NCBI GenBank assembly: GCA_030180135.1
Contig: CM058236.1
Location: forward strand, 3,100,001-3,164,000
Source of the DNA: Orychophragmus violaceus
Lineage: Eukaryota; Streptophyta; Magnoliopsida; Brassicales; Brassicaceae
DNA: 64,000 bases
Direction: 5' to 3'
The notes beneath the pieces were generated by a model. That model did no database searches. It had not been told where the DNA came from and worked only from the letters and a program-made list of their open reading frames with translations. Below, piece by piece: positions 1 to 10,928 of the stretch; position 1 is the stretch's first letter, and every line of letters begins with the position of its first letter. The position numbers and the translations under genes were made by a program.

Positions 1-1689
1 CAGCGATCAGAATCCGGCAATTTTATGTCGCAACATAAAACTAACGACAAGTTTAGCTTACTCTATTTCTTCTCTGCGACCAAAAAGCTGCAACTCTCTT
101 CATTCTTTACCTTCGTTCTCTCTCTCCTTCTTGTTAAATTTTGGTCGCTGAGCAGCAGCGATGGGTTAAAGAACATGATCTTAATCACACTAATTTGCAA
201 CATTGATGACGTATATACGTCAATACTCCATAAATAAAATATTATTTTGTATATTCAAACTTCAAAGCATTTGTTTGGCGGGAAAAAAACAATCAAAGGG
301 CGACAAAAAAACAAAAAAACTACATTGTCATTTATGATTCCTTACATTAACAAGATCAAAATGAAGCCTCGGCCTAGAAATGTTTTGTCTCGCGTCTTAA
401 TTACTAAAATAAAAGTGTAACATGACATAAAGTGGACATAAAGTCGGGGATAAAGTACCTAGTAACAATTTAAAGAGATATGGTGGACAATATCGACTAT
501 TCGTAGACACTTCCACGATCTTATCATATGCTAGACGCTTCCGATGGACATAAAGTGGTCAAAAGTTCACATGATTGTGAAAACGTATATAGTAAACACA
601 GTTTTAAAGCTCAGGTGGACATTATCGACTATTCGTGGACACTACCACGATTATATCATATGCTAGATGCTTTTGATGGATAGAAGATGGTCAATAGTTC
701 ACATGATCGTGAATCAGTGGACACAAAGTACTTTGGGCGCACTATCCACCCAAAATCAACATTTTGCTTAGCCATTTATTATCCATGGGAAGCGTCGTGC
801 ATGTTATATGATCGTGGTAGTGTCCACGAATAGCCGATATTGTGGACATCTAGTCTAGACTCTCCACTCAAAACTTCCCTATTAAGTTCATTTTTTTAAT
901 TCCGATACATCGGCCGATTATATCTCCATTATCGCGGTCTATATGGCCGAAAATTTCACCTCCGCCATCCTATCCACCGTCAAAAAATGAGGGGTAAAAA
1001 GAAAGATAAAGTAAGAAAGAGAATGAGGGGGGAAAAAAAAAGGAATGAATACGGGCATTTTTGTATGTATAGGCCATTTATTTTGAATAAAAGATACAAT
1101 ATTGCAATGAGTTTTCAAAAGATACAAAAGTGCAATGAAGAGATAAAAAAGAGCTACAACATGTGCAATACACCCTTTTTTAGAGTGTATCTTTTACTCT
1201 CTTTTTTTTGCAGTTCATTATCTTTTAATGTTTGATGTCAGTTTTATATCTTTTAACAACATATTATGTGGTCTCTTGACGAAAGTGCCTCTACGTTTTT
1301 TAAACTGTGTATTTACTAAAACTTGTAACTAGATTGGATAATTAGTTTTACTTTTTGATGGTTAATTTGCTTTTGAATTAAAAGCAATATAATACTTTTA
1401 TATTTTTTACAAAGAAAACCACCTTCTCTCCCTTCTAAAATAATTCCGGCGAGACAGATTTTGTAACAAGGAACCGTCTATGGGTTATTGCGGCGAGACA
1501 AACCAATTTTATGCAGTTTTCTTCCTTTAGATTACAAACTCGACTAGCCATTGTGAAAGTTTTGCGCAAATAGGAGGACGAACTTCAATAAGGTAAAGCC
1601 TCCAAAAACTAAATCTAATAGTCTCGCCGCCCATTGGAAAATTTTACTTTCAACGGAAATCTTTAGAAACTCTTCTGGTTTTGAATCAT
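1..1689. other. AT-rich sequence without a recognisable gene
   Basis: Only short open frames of 60-82 codons are present, with low-complexity composition and no family resemblance I can see. The stretch holds homopolymer-rich segments (for example around 1020-1050 and 1200) and the repeat block at 479-850, annotated separately. No promoter or RNA gene could be supported. Confidence 0.5.
479..850. repeat. Direct repeat pair plus inverted partial copy
   Basis: Two imperfect copies of about 100 bp lie about 132 bp apart (479-580 and 609-711). They share GTGGACA.TATCGACTATTCGT, CACGAT.TTATCATATGCTAGA and TTCACATGAT.GTGA. A third partial copy is inverted at about 789-850 (GATCGTGGTAGTGTCCACGAAT). 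The direct-plus-inverted arrangement could be the end of a fold-back or Mutator-like element, but no terminal duplication was identified. Confidence 0.6.
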
Positions 1690-3080
1690 AGACCATGCAG
1701 ACGAAAGACTACCCATACGACTGTACCAGACTGATCGTTACCCAGGAGGCTGATTGGATATATATTCAAACCAGAATAAATTGTGGAAGAAGATTAGGTC
1801 TACGCCGGAGTGGGAGATCATTTGAGATTCTAGTTCTGGAGGGTTGTTTAGGCTTCCAGTCAAACAAAGTCCAATATATAGGAAAATGATTCATAGATTA
1901 TTGACATGGCAACTACTAACAAAAAGATATGAGCTTACTTCAGTTTTTTGCCAGGCAGCCTATGCGCTTTTCACTAGTTGATTTTGGTATGATAACATGG
2001 TTAAATCATGGTGAGGGGCCAGAGCCAGATGGGATTGCTGAGGACACAATAACTTCCGAAGGATCAAAATCAGTGTGGGGAGAGTTGTTTGGCGATGTGG
2101 ATAAAGGTGGGAAAACGGGTGACACAAGGATGAGGATAACATACATACTTAAGAGTCTTGATGATCCAAAGTTGGATGGTTCGAAAAGGTTGAAGCTTGC
2201 CTTGATATGCATTGCGGATGAAGTGCTTATTAGTAGCCATCAAAATGCAAAGGCGACGCAAGATTATGTTGAGATGCTTAAGGATGTGGACTTTTTTTTT
2301 TTGGTATCCATAAGGTCGTGAGTCTTTTCTGAAGACAATCAACTCAATGAAACATGGCCCGAGATCTGTTATGGTGGAGGGTGATCCTATATAGACCTTT
2401 AGAACGCAGCTTCAACAACAAACAAAAGTTGTATATAGATTCCCACTTGCACATCAATTACTAGCTTTTCGTTGTATTCCTGGATTGGTGGACAGAATGC
2501 CTTACCATGGATCAATGTCTAACTTCATGGACAATACGTTTCATAACATCCCCAAAACAATTGGATTAGTAGTGATGTTGTACTTGACATCGAGTTCAGA
2601 CATGACCTCAGTGGATACTAGAACTATCCACATATATACTCACCGTAATCTATTTACTAATTTTCAAAATTTGTATGTACACAGGTGAGAGTGGGGCCAA
2701 ATTTGAAACCAGAAGAGCTTCCATTGGAGGAAGGCTGGGGGGGGGGGGGGTGATGGTGTGATGAGATTAAAGACAAGAAGGTTCAATACCTCGAAAATAT
2801 GTTGGTGAAAGGTCACAAGAATAAAAAAACTCGACTGGCCTGGTGGTGGCTCTTCTATGAGGCTTATTGAACACATCCCCAAGCCCTTTTTGAGAGCAAA
2901 AAGAAGAGAAGGGTGCCTGCAACAGCTGATGAAGGAACCAAAAGTGAGGCTGACTCAGTTGGCAATGACGAATTTAAGAGTTGGGTAACAGAAACAATTA
3001 AGGAAATGTTTGAGAAACATGAAAAAAATGTCTGAGAATCAGAGAAAAATGACTGAGAAACTGGTAAAACAAGAAGATAT
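1690..3080 (+). pseudogene. DUF1985-like gene fragment, decayed
   Basis: The conceptual product read across frames resembles the plant DUF1985 family, often found in Mutator-like elements that carry Ulp1-type peptidase genes. Visible cues: a start region ending RLLTWQLLTKRYEL near 1890-1935, QPMRFSLVDFGMITWLNHGEGP at about 1953-2015, the central ...RLKLALICIADEVL... near 2190-2230, then YVEMLKDVDFFF at about 2265-2300 where the usual PWGR segment is lost to a frameshift. A later frame (about 2400-2510) reads FPLAHQLLAFRCIPGLVDRMP, also typical of the family. A lysine-rich tail near 2880-3060 continues the resemblance. At least three frame changes and a G-tract at 2739-2750 break it. Family assignment is from memory of the domain pattern. 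Confidence 0.55.
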
Positions 3081-3496
3081 TTAGGTCCGAAGTGAAGGTT
3101 ATCGAATCGGTCTTGTAAGGTCCCTGTCAAGCGACGTCTACACAGCCCTCTGCAAAAAAACACATTGACATTCATGAACAAGCTTTTATGGGTGGGACTT
3201 AATCAATTAAGCTCAACATGACTATGAACTTCCGAGAATGAAATCCGTTTTGTTTTGTTGTGACCCCCTCTTTTTTTTTACTAGCTCGTCACTTTTTGTT
3301 TTGTCTTTTAGTCCGCTATGAAAAGTGACCCGAGAAAACCATAGGTAGTCAAAAAGTTTGTCTTCGTTCTGCTCGGAAAAGTTTTTGTTATGCTTGATTT
3401 TTTTTCAGCTCGGAATTATTGCATCCAGCTTGGAATTTTTTTTTCTTTTTAGATTTCTTCGTAGCTGATTTTTTTTTTTTGCTTGCTCATACCCTT

Positions 3497-3856
3497 TAGC
3501 TGAGCAGGTTTTGTCCGAGCATGCCTAACCAAGCATGGTTAGGTTGCCGGGCATGCTTGCGAGTTGCGAGTTGTCGAGCATGCAGCGAGAGTTGCCGAGC
3601 ATGTTTCAGGAGTTGCCGAACATGCTGCGCGAGTTGGCGAGCATGCTCCACGAGCTGGCGATTATGCTCCGTGAGTTGTCGAGTATGCTCCGCGAGTTGC
3701 CGTGCACGCAACATGAGTTTCCGACCATGCTGTGCGAGTTGTCGAGCATGTAGCGCGAGTTTCCGAGCATGATGCGCGAGTTGCCGAGTATGGTGCCCGA
3801 GTTGCCGAGCATGGTGCGCGAGTTGCCGAGCATGCTGCGGGTTGCCGAGCATGCTA
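3497..3856. repeat. 21-bp tandem array (GAGTTGCCGAGCATGCTGCGC)
   Basis: About 15-16 imperfect copies of a 21-bp unit run head to tail. Clear consecutive units start GAGTTGGCGAGC, GAGCTGGCGATT, GAGTTGTCGAGT and GAGTTGCCGTGC. The period is a multiple of three, so several frames on both strands stay open and show 7-residue repeats (ARQLAEH, MLGNSR types). I read this as a minisatellite in Tat-like element DNA, not as a gene. Confidence 0.85.
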
Positions 3857-3894
3857 CGAATGCTTGCGTGATCGTATTTTTCAAGAAGTCATGA

Positions 3895-4035
3895 GTGCTC
3901 GGATTTTCCAAGCAGTCCTGCTTGCTTGGAATTTCCGAGCAGTCCTATGTGCTCAGATTTTCCGAGCAGTCTTGGGTGCTCGGATTTTCCGAGCAGTCTT
4001 GCGTGCTCGGATTTTCTGAGCAGTCTTGCTAGCTC
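3895..4035. repeat. 27-bp tandem repeats (GCTCGGATTTTCCGAGCAGTCTTG)
   Basis: Three to five imperfect copies of a 27-bp unit occur, each holding the imperfect palindrome CTCGGATTTTCCGAG. The same unit length and core recur in the LTR at 6020-6150 and, more degenerate, at 60590-60790. This links 3497-4940 to the Tat-like element to its right, probably as remains of its 3' LTR or 3' non-coding part. Confidence 0.75.
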
Positions 4036-4937
4036 TTATTTTTTTAATAGTCTTGCACGCGCAGACAAACACGATCGTCGAGCAGGGTTCGATGTGAGCT
4101 CGCAAGTTGTCCGAGCTGATGGTAAGCTGAACATGTGAGTTTGCCGAGCAAGGATGTATGTGCGGAAGGATCATATGACATTCTGTCCGAGCAGGTTCAT
4201 CGTCTGAGCAGCCATGTCTCTGGTACTTGGCGTCAGACTGGATCTGCATACGAAGCGAAGTCGGAGACTTGTTTGATGATGAAAATCTGTTAGACTATGA
4301 TCATGATGTATAACCGCAAAGTCCTAAACCAAGATGCTCATCATGTAAAACGAAATCAAAGAGCATTTGACTGTACGTTGAACATATGAAAAGATTTGAC
4401 GATCTATTTATGATGTTGATCAAGAGTTTATCATGTTAATTTTTGCGTAAGTTAGAGATATTAGTAATTCTTATAATCATAAAGCATTGAAAGCGAAAAA
4501 CTTGTGACAAAACTAAAATCGGTAAGTCACAAAGAAGCTGAATAAATCGGGATAATTTATAAGGCAATTGATGATGATAAGGCAAATAAGAATTCATGTA
4601 CTTATCTCGACAATCGGATATATTGTAAAGTGAGTTACGACGAAGAGGATCTATGAGCACTACAAAGTGTTCTTTTCGGTTTCATTGAATTCTAATTCGA
4701 TCTTGAATCCTTGTTACGATCTTTTGTTTGAGATTTTCTTCACGCAATCTTCTCCATCGACGTCGATAGTTGTCGCGAGCCTTCTTGCTTGGATTAGTGG
4801 TGGTAGATCTGTTGTGTTGGATCTGACCGCATGAGGGGTTTACTTGTTTGCAAGTTGTAGTCGGCGTAGCATAGGGTTTCTCAATGAGTCGCCACACGTT
4901 GAGAAGTCGAGTCGCCTACGTACAGTTGGTCCGAAGT
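4036..4937 (-). other. Degenerate Tat-like 3' non-coding region
   Basis: No coding potential is convincing. On the minus strand, about 4935-4899 carries GAACTTCGGACC...TGTACGTAGGC, which resembles the GTACGTAGGCAGC box found near the 3' end or LTR of Tat-lineage Gypsy elements; a comparable box lies at 60445 in the right-hand Tat-like remnant. The rest is AT-rich. Confidence 0.4.
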
Positions 4938-5276
4938 TCACTGCCCAAGTGCTCCTTGGTTTTTGGGTCCGAGCCTCTCCACTTGCTCCGTGAACGTGCT
5001 ATTCGCTTTCTTCCGATATAAAGTTTTTTGCATCAGTACGGTTGTCCTCTCCTTTAAATCGGCCAGCGGAGTTGGTCGTGTCTGCTGTGGTTGTGTTTGT
5101 AGCAATATTGTCTGCCGCGGTGTTGCTTGTTGTGACGTCTCTCGTCGTAGTGTTGTTTTCCGCAGCGTTGCTTGTTGTGACATTTTTTTCGTAGTGTTGT
5201 CTGCTGCGGCGTTGTTTCTTGTTTTGTCGATCGCCAGTTGGTGATTTGTCATGTCTCCGTCTCCGTCGGTGGCCAT
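4938..5276 (-). CDS. Leader/gag N-terminal ORF of Tat-like element
   Basis: This 112-codon open frame starts about 50 bp downstream, on the minus strand, of the primer-binding site at 5325-5342. That is where gag begins in Tat-type Gypsy elements. The product is hydrophilic, rich in Thr, Gln, Asn and Lys, starts MATDGDGDMTNHQL, and has imperfect TLRKTTLRRETSQQATPRQ repeats. No gag core, zinc knuckle or other domain is visible. The frame runs straight into 3' non-coding sequence, so the remainder of gag-pol appears deleted. It could also be untranslated leader that is open by chance. Confidence 0.35.
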   Translation of the reverse strand: MATDGDGDMTNHQLAIDKTRNNAAADNTTKKMSQQATLRKTTLRRETSQQATPRQTILLQTQPQQTRPTPLADLKERTTVLMQKTLYRKKANSTFTEQVERLGPKNQGALGQ

Positions 5277-5324
5277 ATCTTCGGATCTGCTAGTCGGTGG
5301 TTTTTAAGTGTAAGAAACTTGTAT

Positions 5325-5342
5325 TCCCCACAGACGGCGCCA
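5325..5342 (-). other. Primer-binding site, Tat-like element
   Basis: The minus strand reads TGGCGCCGTCTGTGGGGA, starting six bases after the LTR end at 5348. This is the usual TGGCGCC-type site for a tRNA 3' end and the form I associate with Tat-lineage Gypsy elements. It differs from the tRNA-Asp-type site of elements A-D after the first nine bases. I am not certain which tRNA it pairs with. Confidence 0.7.
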
Positions 5343-5557
5343 AACTATGAGAGTCGAAACTCGCACTGTCGATATTTGTAGAGCTAAGCTATTTAGGGAA
5401 CGGAAAATTTCAAAAGTAAACCACATTAAATAGAGACCCGAATGATATTTTACTGATAAGTTGATCGAAAACAGAGTACAAAGAGCAAAAAGCTTAAGAA
5501 AGTTCTAAGTCTAGATGCTAGGGTTTTTTCAGATGCCTAGATCGTAGGAAGTCCTTC

Positions 5558-5567
5558 TATTTATATA
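5558..5567 (-). promoter_or_regulatory. TATA box in Tat-like LTR
   Basis: TATATAAATA on the minus strand is about 210 bp before the LTR end. This fits the U3/R boundary promoter of an LTR retrotransposon. Confidence 0.55.
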
Positions 5568-6019
5568 GTCGCGGTGTGTCGACTTCCAGGATCCTCGCTT
5601 GCAAGATTTCCAGAAATCTTCCTATTATCGTATATTCTATTTCCTTTAGAATTTACTTTTCTGCTCGGATTTTACTCTTCTGCTCGGGGATATCTTTTCC
5701 TCTTCTTCGAGTTTATCTTTCCATTTTAATGATTATCCTTCCGCGATTTAACTTGTTCTGCCGAATGGCCGAAAATGGACGATCCGAGTCCGTTTGAGCG
5801 TAAAACTTCTTGATTCGGCCCAAAGTCTCGGAAATATGAATCTGGTGGTTTAGGCCCAAGTTCGTATTTCGTATAACTTCATTCGGAAATCCTGTTAACG
5901 GCTAGGAGCGTATAAGTTATTGTTTCGAAGATGGGTTGCAGCTAGTCGTACATCCCGAGAGAGATATGGGCAAATGTCGAGGGAATGTGTCATGCTCGGA
6001 AAACAAGATGGGATGTGCT

Positions 6020-6150
6020 CGGAATTTCCGAGAATATTGGTCAGCTCGGGATTTCCGAGAAGATTGGTCACCTCAGAATTTCCGAGAAGATTGGTCAGCT
6101 CGGAATTTCTGAGAAGATTGGTCAGCTCGGAATTTTCGAGCAGCTTGTCC
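6020..6150. repeat. 27-bp tandem repeats in Tat-like LTR
   Basis: About four copies of CAGCTCGGAATTTCCGAGAAGATTGGT occur in a row with one to three changes each, followed by a related half-unit ending in GAGCAGCTTG. They share unit length and the CTCGGAA.TTCCGAG core with the array at 3895-4035. This produces the repeated SSEFPRRLV and QLGISEKIG reading frames on the plus strand, which are not genes. Confidence 0.8.
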
Positions 6151-6465
6151 GAATGTTTGAGCTCGTCCATAGATTATGTCGAGTGATGTGTTCGTATGAT
6201 TGACCCATCTGGATGTTCGGCTAAACGGTTTCGTTAATTTCGTATAAAACGTTATCCATATGAAACATTGTTCATAAAATTTTTATTCATACGCCGTTGT
6301 TTATACGAAATGTTGTTCATCCAAAGTGTTTCCTATAAAACGTCATTCATACGAAGTGTCGTTTATATGAAACGTTGTTCATGCGAAGTGTTGAGAACAA
6401 CCATATTTGATTGCTCGATTGTGCTTTCGGATATTGTTTTCGTCATGGTGATTTTGACCCAAACA

Positions 6466-8415
6466 ATCACCTCGCCAAAAGTCTCACGCTGTCGTCGGAG
6501 ACAAGCTGCCATCACCGGAAGCCCTCACCGTGAGCTTCTATCTGCCGGATCTCCTTCTTGCGATCACTCGCCGGAATTTTCTCACCAGCGGACAGCTCCT
6601 CACCGTAAAAGTCGCCGACAACCTCCTCTTGTTACCGATCTACTTCACGGCGGACCGGTCAATGTCGGACGTCGCAGCGGTTACCGCCTCCTTCGCCGGT
6701 CTTCAGATGCGGTCAAAGCGTGGTCAAGGGTTGGGGTCAACGCAAGTCAAACTCGGGTCAACGTTGGGTTCAATGGGTCAAAGCTTCGGGTGAAGATCAG
6801 TTAAGCTTGGTTTCAGTTGGACTGGTTCAGGAAAAGTTAGGGAAACTGCGGTTCAGTCTCGGGGTTCATAGATCCGTCAGTCCGTCCATCCATCATTTAA
6901 CTGTGAGTTGGATATTCTTTGTGTGTTTCATGTAGCATAGGAACATATAGACCCGAAATTGATGAACCATATGATTAGATTTGCATACATGTATGATTAA
7001 ACATGTTAGAATGGATAGGTTGAACTGATAACTCGGTAAAGGAATTAAACAGTTAGGAATTATTAGACGGCATGTTAGATAGTATCATTTGGTAATTGAT
7101 TGTTCATGCTATTGATTGATTGCTTGTTGCATTCATTTTGAATGGCATAGCATGCTAGGATGTATATATATAGTAAGAACATAATTAATGAATCTATATA
7201 CGAGGAATTAAGAGTTAATTGAAATACAAAAATTAAATCACATAACACAATTAGAATATAATAACGGGTGGTTTAATAGGACGATAGTTAAGGGTTATCG
7301 GGTCTAATGAATTTAATTAAAGAACAATGAGACGCCGTGAGATTAGTAAGTTTAATAATATCGTTCTGACGAATCAAAGAGATTAAAAGGTTGACTTAAA
7401 TAAAAATAGGGATTAAACGATATAACCTGGGTTGAGCCGTCTACAGAATTAGTAAGTTACTAATCCCAAAGTAGCCGAGTGAAGTAAACAAGTTCATGAG
7501 CTAAACGGTTTATTGAACATAATTAATTAATTGTTTATTGTTGTGTGGTTATGGATGCTAGTTTGTCTACTCCGGTCTTGGGCCGGGTAAACTGTTGATT
7601 GTGCGGATTTGGTCAACTCCGGTGTTGGCCGGGTGGACAGCTTGATTGTGTGTTTATGTTGTTTACTCAGTGTTGGGCCGGGTAAACCGTGTTGATTGAT
7701 TCTTACCTTGTACAGACCGGGTAATTTTGGCTTGATACCTATTCCGGTACGAAACTGGATAAGGTCAGGTGGTAGTGGTGATTGGTGGTTGGACTTGCGG
7801 GGTAGACTGGGCATTGGGATGGAGTTAGTGTTTTATGTTGACCTTGTCGGTCTTGTGTTTTGTACAGTCCCGATGAGTCTGCATGTTTATTTTATTTTTA
7901 TCAAGACTCTGGGGTGCGTTAGATCCCGCAAGTCTAATGATAACGTTTTGGTACTTCTTTCCCGATTGGATCCTCTGTAGTTACCTGATCGGTTCATGTA
8001 CCTTTGGGTAGTGGTTCTGGTTATGGTGTTAACCTACTGAGTGAGACTAGTAGGTGTGTATTCCGGAGAATACGGGGTCATGTCCTTGGGCCGAACTGTA
8101 TGGAAGCTTAGGCTATCTAGGGGTAACCTGAGTCACCGAGTATCGATGGACTGAGAATGGTGTCTTAGGTCATAGGCCTTTGTGTTTACGTCTAGGAGTC
8201 GTGGGAGGGTTCAGTTACATTGGGGGTTGCTTAGTGTTCCTGTGGAAGTTACCGATTTCGCATAATGGGCCCAATGGTGTGGAGTTAGTGTTAGAGCCGC
8301 GATAGTTTGATGGAGTCTAATCAAGGTCATGTGTTGTAGTGATCTCGATTTCCATAACTTCTTTTATCAATAAAGAATGCTTCTTTGTTGTGAAGCTTAT
8401 CACGTCGTGGTAGCA
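6466..8415 (+). mobile_element. Host 1 Ty3/Gypsy LTR, segment 1
   Basis: This is part of a long LTR that continues at 16794-17056 and 24057-24397 once elements A and B are removed. It is homologous, in inverted orientation, to 48690-50687 and 58307-59690. The left part (6480-6800) is GC-rich and contains GGTCAACG-type repeats; 7560-7740 holds about four imperfect repeats of roughly 50 bp centred on CCGGTGTTGGGCCGGGTAAAC. There is no gene; the open frames at 6268-6804 and 7696-7980 are chance products of composition. The left end is cut by the Tat-like LTR. Confidence 0.65.
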
Positions 8416-9594
8416 TGATAGGTCGAGTTTTAATCCCTATTCTAACTGCAAGTGCACAGTGATGTAGTTGTAGTACTTAGGGTATCGAATCCACAGGGAC
8501 TCCGGTCAACGATAGATTATAAAACAGAAGAGATTAAACTAGGAGAAAGCAATATGGAAAAGCAGTAAATCAGCAAGCAAAAAGTAAACAGCAGCGAGTT
8601 GTGAGCAAGGAAGCGAAGCGTTAGGTTTCAGGAGTTCTCAGGAAATCAGGAACGCAAGCAATCAATCTATCTAGATCTAATCAATAACTGTTCTAGAACT
8701 CAAACACGGAAATAGAATTAACCAAATCTCTTTGCGAAAACTCTCTAAGTCTAAGTGCAGTAATCCAAATCTCTTTGCAATTACTAACAGATTAAACTAG
8801 CATTAATGATCAGGTTTGATATGTTCACAATTCCCCTAAACCAAATCTCTTTGCGAGTAGATCAAATTGCTCATCTAGGTCCTTTCTAGCTAATTAACCA
8901 ACTCTCGTTGTATCAATCAACCTAACATCATAATTCTGATTAGCTACTTCAGATTAAGCATTAAGAACAACCTAAACAAAGAACTAGCAGATATGAATCC
9001 CTACAGATTAATTAAACTATAGTTCCATGAAATCCCTAATGAGAATCCTTCAACCTAACAGGTAAACTACTCAGACATGTTCATCGAGACAGAAAATATC
9101 ATAAGTAGAAAACCAAATATCATAAAACAGAATAATCAACAGGGGTTCGAAATCCAGTCTCTCTCGAGAACCAGATCAGCCCCTAAGGCTCTCTGAAATA
9201 AAATAAAACTAAAGTAAAGCGTAGCCTAAACAATGGCTTAAAAACCCTTATATAATAGCTAAAACACGTTTTGGGCTTCTGTGTAAATATATGGGCTTTC
9301 TGGGCTTTAGTGCATTAATCCTCATTCTTCATTAACGCTCGCGAGATTGTCTGCGTCGACCTTGCATCGATCGTTGCCACAGGTGTATCGATCGATGCAG
9401 GTCTGTGAATTCGACAGTGAAGTCCATCTCTCGGGTTAAATCTCCAAAATGCTCCAGAATGCTCCAATAACTCCAATTATGCTCCAAACATGTCTAAACC
9501 TGTAAACATACTAAAAAGACTCCAAAACATAACATAAGACTCGATAAATAAGGCATATACCATGGTTAAAACCGGTAAAATCCATGGTATATCA
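8416..9594 (-). repeat. Element A 3' LTR (left)
   Basis: The LTR starts TGATATACCATGG on the minus strand and ends ACCTATCA. A TATA box (TATATAAGG) lies at 9247-9255 and a palindrome pair at 9363-9400, about 113 bp upstream of it in sense orientation. It is nearly identical to 15610-16788; I noted one difference near 8939 and one near 9029. Confidence 0.92.
9363..9400. promoter_or_regulatory. Palindrome pair in U3, 21-bp spacing
   Basis: GCATCGATCGTTGC and TATCGATCGATGCA have their CGATCG cores at 9368 and 9389, exactly 21 bp apart. The same pair is at 16557-16594 in the other LTR. Position upstream of the TATA box suggests a U3 enhancer element; this is inference. Confidence 0.7.
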
Positions 9595-9608
9595 ACTCCC
9601 CCACACTT
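9595..9608 (-). other. Polypurine tract, element A
   Basis: AAGTGTGGGGGAGT on the minus strand directly abuts the 3' LTR start TGATATACC. This is the expected plus-strand DNA primer position. Elements B (18226), C (25856) and D (51865) have the same tract. Confidence 0.8.
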
Positions 9609-10498
9609 AGCTCTTGCTTGTCCTCAAGCAAGTAAAGAACCAAAGTATAAGAGAAGAAGTTTGAAAACACAGAAACTCATTTCGTCTTAGGAACTTTCAC
9701 AATCACATTCACTTAGTAAGCCACTGAAAACTTTCCTACAGAACTCAAGACCACAATATACTTTCCCCACACTAAGCAACTGTCCCAAGTAAACTCCACA
9801 ATCACATTCAAGCATTCAAATTCACCCTACTGACTTCTGCAAGTATTTAAGTGCGGTCTCACCTAAGGAGTATCGATCAAAGGGCACATGGGTTCTTACC
9901 TTACCAGCTCTAGACCACCATACTATCTTTCTCTAGTCCCTTTCTTCTCTTTCCCTTCCTTAACAACTGATTTTTCCCCACTGGGTATCATTTTATTTTT
10001 TTTATCAGTGTTCTTCCCGTTAAGGGGTGTACTTTGGACACATTCCATGGATCACATGAGAGAAAATAGTGTTTGCTACCATTCCCATGACCACTTCGGA
10101 GTTACTAACTCATCCGCAGTTTATTATTATTATTTTTTTTTTTACTTTATGGAAGGGGAGAAGGGAACTAAATAGGATAGGTTGACAGGCTGTGTCAGAA
10201 CTAAAAAGGGAATCCGACACAAAGTATACCAAGCCCTTAGGTGAGAAAATCTAAGTCAGTATTAAGGTGAAGTCAGTAAAAGGATCCTCTGATACCTGAA
10301 GTGATATGGGTGTTCTCAGTAGGTTGATCTGTGTCTGGGTTTTCTAACAGTCATAGAGGCTCTGCAAGTCTGTCCAATGGTCACTTAGTTCCTGTTCAAG
10401 CGAAAATTTTCCTCGAAAAATCATAGTTTCATACAAATTTTGACTCAATAAAACAAATTTTGAAAAACTAAGAAAACAAAAGCGTGCGTCAGTAGCTT

Positions 10499-10514
10499 CC
10501 TCCCCCACACTTAA
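10499..10514 (-). other. Internal polypurine-like tract 1, element A
   Basis: TTAAGTGTGGGGGAGG on the minus strand matches the 3' polypurine tract except at its end. A second internal copy is at 12365-12380. Such tracts can prime internal plus-strand synthesis in retroelements, but function here is inferred only from sequence. Confidence 0.5.
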
Positions 10515-10617
10515 ACTACACTGTCCCCAGTGTAATCAAGGCATGAGCTTGGTGAGAATAATAATCAAATTGAAACAAACCGAAAAAATTGCAGGTTACT
10601 TACCTGTCGTCGCCCTG

Positions 10618-10775
10618 TGTCGATCGATGCCACAAGAGTGTCGATCGATGCAAGGCGAATATGCTCGCGGTTATGTAGGTAACCGATGTCTGAACCGCAA
10701 TTGAATTGGTAAACCACAAATCGTGACTGCATCGACCGATGCACTATATGTGTCGATCGATGCAGTGCGATTCTC
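10618..10775. repeat. Two palindrome pairs, 21-bp spacing
   Basis: CGATCG-type cores are at 10621/10642 and 10733/10754, each pair 21 bp apart. The pairs are followed by AAGGCGAA and GTGCGATT respectively. They lie just after the stop of the second ORF in sense orientation. Confidence 0.8.
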
Positions 10776-10928
10776 CCTGTTTCTCACGGCTCTGAACACA
10801 CTTAAAAGAAAAATCAAAACTCCAAAATCAAAACGAAAAATGAAAATAAAAATGAACCTACTAGTGGGTTGCCTCCCACTTAGCGCTTGTTTTTAGTCAT
10901 TAGCTTGACTATTGGAAAGAGATTGGAT

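Larger units (their letters stand above)
5348..6465 (-). mobile_element. 5' LTR of Tat-like Ty3/Gypsy element
   Basis: The 1118-bp segment has TG...CA ends (minus-strand start TGTTTGGGTCAAAA, end ACTCTCA) and is followed by the primer-binding site. A TATA box lies at 5558-5567 on the minus strand, and a 27-bp repeat array at about 6020-6150. The matching LTR at the other end is not recognisable, so the element is truncated or rearranged. The five bases beyond 6465 are ATCAC; no matching duplication was found. Confidence 0.65.
9609..10928 (-). other. Element A 3' non-coding region
   Basis: About 1.3 kb between the last ORF and the polypurine tract, conserved in B, C and D. It contains a T-rich stretch near 9985-10145, a block around GCGGTCTCACCTAAGG (9853), a second polypurine-like tract (10499-10514) and two palindrome pairs (10618-10660, 10727-10770). 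The open frame at 9888-10175 (plus) arises from a homopolymer-rich segment and is antisense to the element; I do not call it a gene. Confidence 0.7.

Noticed and set aside
3496..4019. Overlapping open frames on both strands (83-118 codons)
   Set aside because: They arise from the 21-bp tandem array, whose length is a multiple of three; the peptides are simple heptad repeats in several frames.
6268..6804. 178-codon open frame
   Set aside because: It crosses the boundary between the Tat-like LTR and the host 1 LTR and has GC-rich, low-complexity composition with no family match.
9888..10175. 95-codon plus-strand frame, related frames at 18620 and 26249
   Set aside because: Antisense in the conserved 3' non-coding region, built around a T-rich tract; no domain features, and length varies among A-D.
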